Assembly: GCA_030040515.1 (NCBI GenBank)
Contig: JASHTO010000163.1
Location: 1 to 6,435, forward strand
DNA length: 6,435 nucleotides
Direction of reading: 5' to 3'
DNA from: Terriglobia bacterium
GTDB taxonomy: Bacteria; Acidobacteriota; Terriglobia; UBA7540
Positions 4,583 through 6,435 of the stretch are shown piece by piece (within the stretch, counting starts at the first letter, position 1; every line of letters begins with the position of its first letter). A program made the translations under genes and the position numbers. Below the pieces are notes generated by a model. It did not search any database. It had not been told where the DNA came from and worked only from the letters and a program-made list of their open reading frames with translations.

Positions 4583-6367
4583 ATGAAACACAGGCAAGCA
4601 CGCGTCCGGATTCTATATGTCATCCTGCTCATCCTATTGGGGAGCACCGTTGTCCCCGTGTGGTTCTATGGCGACAGGATGATGTCCCTGAACCGCGACC
4701 GGCTGGAAACGCAGGAAAGCAGTCTTCAGACTATCACTTCGGTATCGCTTTCCCATGTGATCTCGCTTTACATGGAGAATCTGAATCAACAGTTGAAAGA
4801 ACTTTCGGACACGGTTGTGCCGCTGGTCATTCAGATTCCCGCCGCAAAGATTCCCACCGATCCCGGACTGCAACTGGCCCTCGGGCGCTTCGTGGCGGAC
4901 CGGCAAACCGTTCTCAGCGCCGCCGTGTTGAATGATCAGGCCCGATTCGTCCAGTCCGAAGCTCCAAACTTCAATGGCCAGAGCGATCCGTTTCTCGGCA
5001 AGTCACTCGCGGCCGCCTTCACCGCAGCGCAACAGGGCCAGGGATACCGGAGCAATCCCATTACGGTATTGACCTCAGGTGGGAACGACGTGGTGATGGT
5101 GATGGCGGAGCCGATTCATCCCAAGGACCAATTCCTGGGAATGGTTGCCCTCGTCGTGACGCTGAGGGAGATCACGAACGAACTGCGGGATGCCAATCAG
5201 CGCTCTGGCCTGGAAGCATATGTGATTGATAACGGGGGCCGGCTGGTCACTTCATACGATCCGGACAAAGTTGCGGGCACGGATATGGCGGCCATCCCCA
5301 TCGTCCAGGAATTTCTCGGCGCAAATGCCCCCGTCGCGGGAACCTCATCCTTCTTCCTGCAAAGGGGCAACCAGATGGTCCAGATGCTCGGAACCTATTC
5401 TCCCACACAAAAGCTGGGATGGTGCGTGATCGTGCAGCGCAAAACCAGTGACGCCTACGCCACGGTCACCGAAATGCGCCGTCAGACTTACCAAATAGGG
5501 CTTGCCCTCGTGCTGCTCAGTGTGCTGGTAGGCCTCCTCGCCGCCACAACGATTACTCACCCCATCGATCTGCTAACCCGGACAGCCCGCTCCATCGCCC
5601 AACGCGACTTCAGCCATCGCGCGGAAATCAAGAGCAATACCGAAATTGGCGAGCTCGCCGCCACCTTCAATCAGATGGCCGATGACATCCAACATTACAT
5701 TGGCGATTTACAGGCGGCTTCCGAGGAAAACCGCAAGCTGTTTATCGATTCCATCGAAATGATCGCCGCCGCGGTCGACGCGAAGGATCCATACACGAAA
5801 GGCCATTCCGGCCGCGTGTCGCAATACTCGGTTATTCTGGCCCGCGAACTGGGCCTGCCCGATGATGAAATCGACAAAATTCGAATTTCGGCAACCCTGC
5901 ATGACGTGGGAAAGATTGGCATTGAGGATCGCGTTCTCAAGAAGCCCGGCGTGTTGACCAACGAAGAGTTTGAAATCATGAAGCGGCACACGGTGATGGG
6001 ATATGAAATCGTACGGCAGGTCAAGCAACTCTCGGAGATGCTGCCGGGGATTCGCTGGCACCATGAGGCGCTGAACGGGAAGGGCTATCCCGACGGCATC
6101 GAAGGCGATGAATTACCCTTGATGGTGCGCATCATTTCCGTGGCCGACACTTTTGACGCTATCACCACCGACCGCCCTTATCAGGCTGGCAGAGAATTTC
6201 CGGAAGCGCTGTCGACGCTCCGCAAGCACGCCGGCACTAAATACGATCCTCTTGTCGTCGACGCCATGGATGCGGCCCTGGCCAAGGGCAGCCTTGCCAA
6301 GTATGAAGTCCGCAGGAGGGCTGTGGCGGCAGCACCGCCGGACCCCGTGGGGTCGCCACATACCTAA
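4583..6367 (+). CDS. Membrane sensor c-di-GMP phosphodiesterase: Cache-HAMP-HD-GYP
   Basis: The product has 594 residues from the ATG at 4583; an in-frame TTG at 4565 would add six, and neither has a strong ribosome site. Order: a short basic N-terminus, a transmembrane helix (about 10-30), a periplasmic region of about 270 residues resembling a double Cache sensor (AYVIDNGGRLVTSYDP near 212-227 and LGWCVIVQ near 278-285), a second transmembrane helix (about 305-324), HAMP (about 325-378, HPIDLLTRTARSI and ELAATFNQM) and a complete HD-GYP domain (about 385-569). Key residues are present: GHSGRV with His408, HDVGKIGI with His440, Asp441 and Lys444, RHTVMGYE, WHHE with His493-His494, NGKGYPDG with the GYP at 501-503, and ADTFDAITTDRPY. 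Such domains hydrolyse c-di-GMP with a metal centre, so the protein is predicted to be active and to couple an extracytoplasmic signal to c-di-GMP level. The ligand is unknown. No clear terminator follows. Confidence 0.95.
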   Translation: MKHRQARVRILYVILLILLGSTVVPVWFYGDRMMSLNRDRLETQESSLQTITSVSLSHVISLYMENLNQQLKELSDTVVPLVIQIPAAKIPTDPGLQLALGRFVADRQTVLSAAVLNDQARFVQSEAPNFNGQSDPFLGKSLAAAFTAAQQGQGYRSNPITVLTSGGNDVVMVMAEPIHPKDQFLGMVALVVTLREITNELRDANQRSGLEAYVIDNGGRLVTSYDPDKVAGTDMAAIPIVQEFLGANAPVAGTSSFFLQRGNQMVQMLGTYSPTQKLGWCVIVQRKTSDAYATVTEMRRQTYQIGLALVLLSVLVGLLAATTITHPIDLLTRTARSIAQRDFSHRAEIKSNTEIGELAATFNQMADDIQHYIGDLQAASEENRKLFIDSIEMIAAAVDAKDPYTKGHSGRVSQYSVILARELGLPDDEIDKIRISATLHDVGKIGIEDRVLKKPGVLTNEEFEIMKRHTVMGYEIVRQVKQLSEMLPGIRWHHEALNGKGYPDGIEGDELPLMVRIISVADTFDAITTDRPYQAGREFPEALSTLRKHAGTKYDPLVVDAMDAALAKGSLAKYEVRRRAVAAAPPDPVGSPHT

Positions 6368-6435
6368 GTTGGCCCCACAAAATAACGCGCTTCATTGTGC
6401 GGCACGCCGGGGTAGCCACGGTCAACTCGCATCGC
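6368..6435. other. Terminal intergenic stretch without visible gene
   Basis: Only 68 bases remain. CCCCAC at 6373-6378 could pair with GTGGGG at 6347-6352 across the stop codon, but no T run follows, so this is not a convincing terminator. GGGGTAGCCAC (6409-6419) loosely echoes GGGGTCGCCAC (6349-6359). Confidence 0.4.

Noticed and set aside
1..6435. CRISPR array, rRNA, integrase or transposase genes
   Set aside because: No regularly spaced repeats, no rRNA-like sequence and no recombinase motifs were seen on either strand.

Overview
The window looks like a chromosomal stretch of a Gram-negative, fairly GC-rich bacterium. An outer-membrane porin implies a diderm envelope. The mix of M-box RNA, OprB-type porin, bacilliredoxin, radical SAM protein and a Cache-HAMP-HD-GYP phosphodiesterase, with palindromic repeats in the intergenic gaps, would suit an Acidobacteriota genome. 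That assignment is inference; no taxonomic marker gene is present.

Layout: (1) Positions 1-1274, minus strand, hold the first ~424 codons of an OprB-family carbohydrate porin that runs off the left edge. (2) Positions 1290-1622, minus strand, hold a complete regulatory leader for that porin: a near-consensus sigma-70 promoter, a short 5' hairpin, a clear M-box (ykoK-type) magnesium riboswitch aptamer and a strong intrinsic terminator just before the porin reading frame. (3) Positions 1713-2270, minus strand, hold a DJ-1/PfpI-family protein. (4) Positions 2313-2673 carry no gene but several palindromes, including an 83-bp homopyrimidine/homopurine inverted repeat. (5) Positions 2674-4162, minus strand, hold a probable two-gene operon: a BrxA/BrxB-type bacilliredoxin followed 25 bp later by a radical SAM protein without a C-terminal Cys cluster, behind an extended -10 promoter. 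(6) Positions 4381-4479 hold a nested three-hairpin palindromic element in the divergent intergenic region. (7) Positions 4583-6367, plus strand, encode a membrane Cache-HAMP-HD-GYP c-di-GMP phosphodiesterase. The last 68 bases show no gene.

The most notable item is the M-box in front of a porin. The family best known downstream of M-boxes is inner-membrane Mg2+ transporters, so this arrangement suggests that outer-membrane permeability is also part of the magnesium response here. The other genes do not form an obvious pathway with it: the bacilliredoxin and DJ-1 protein point loosely to redox or stress functions, the HD-GYP protein to sensory c-di-GMP signalling, and the radical SAM protein has no assignable substrate.
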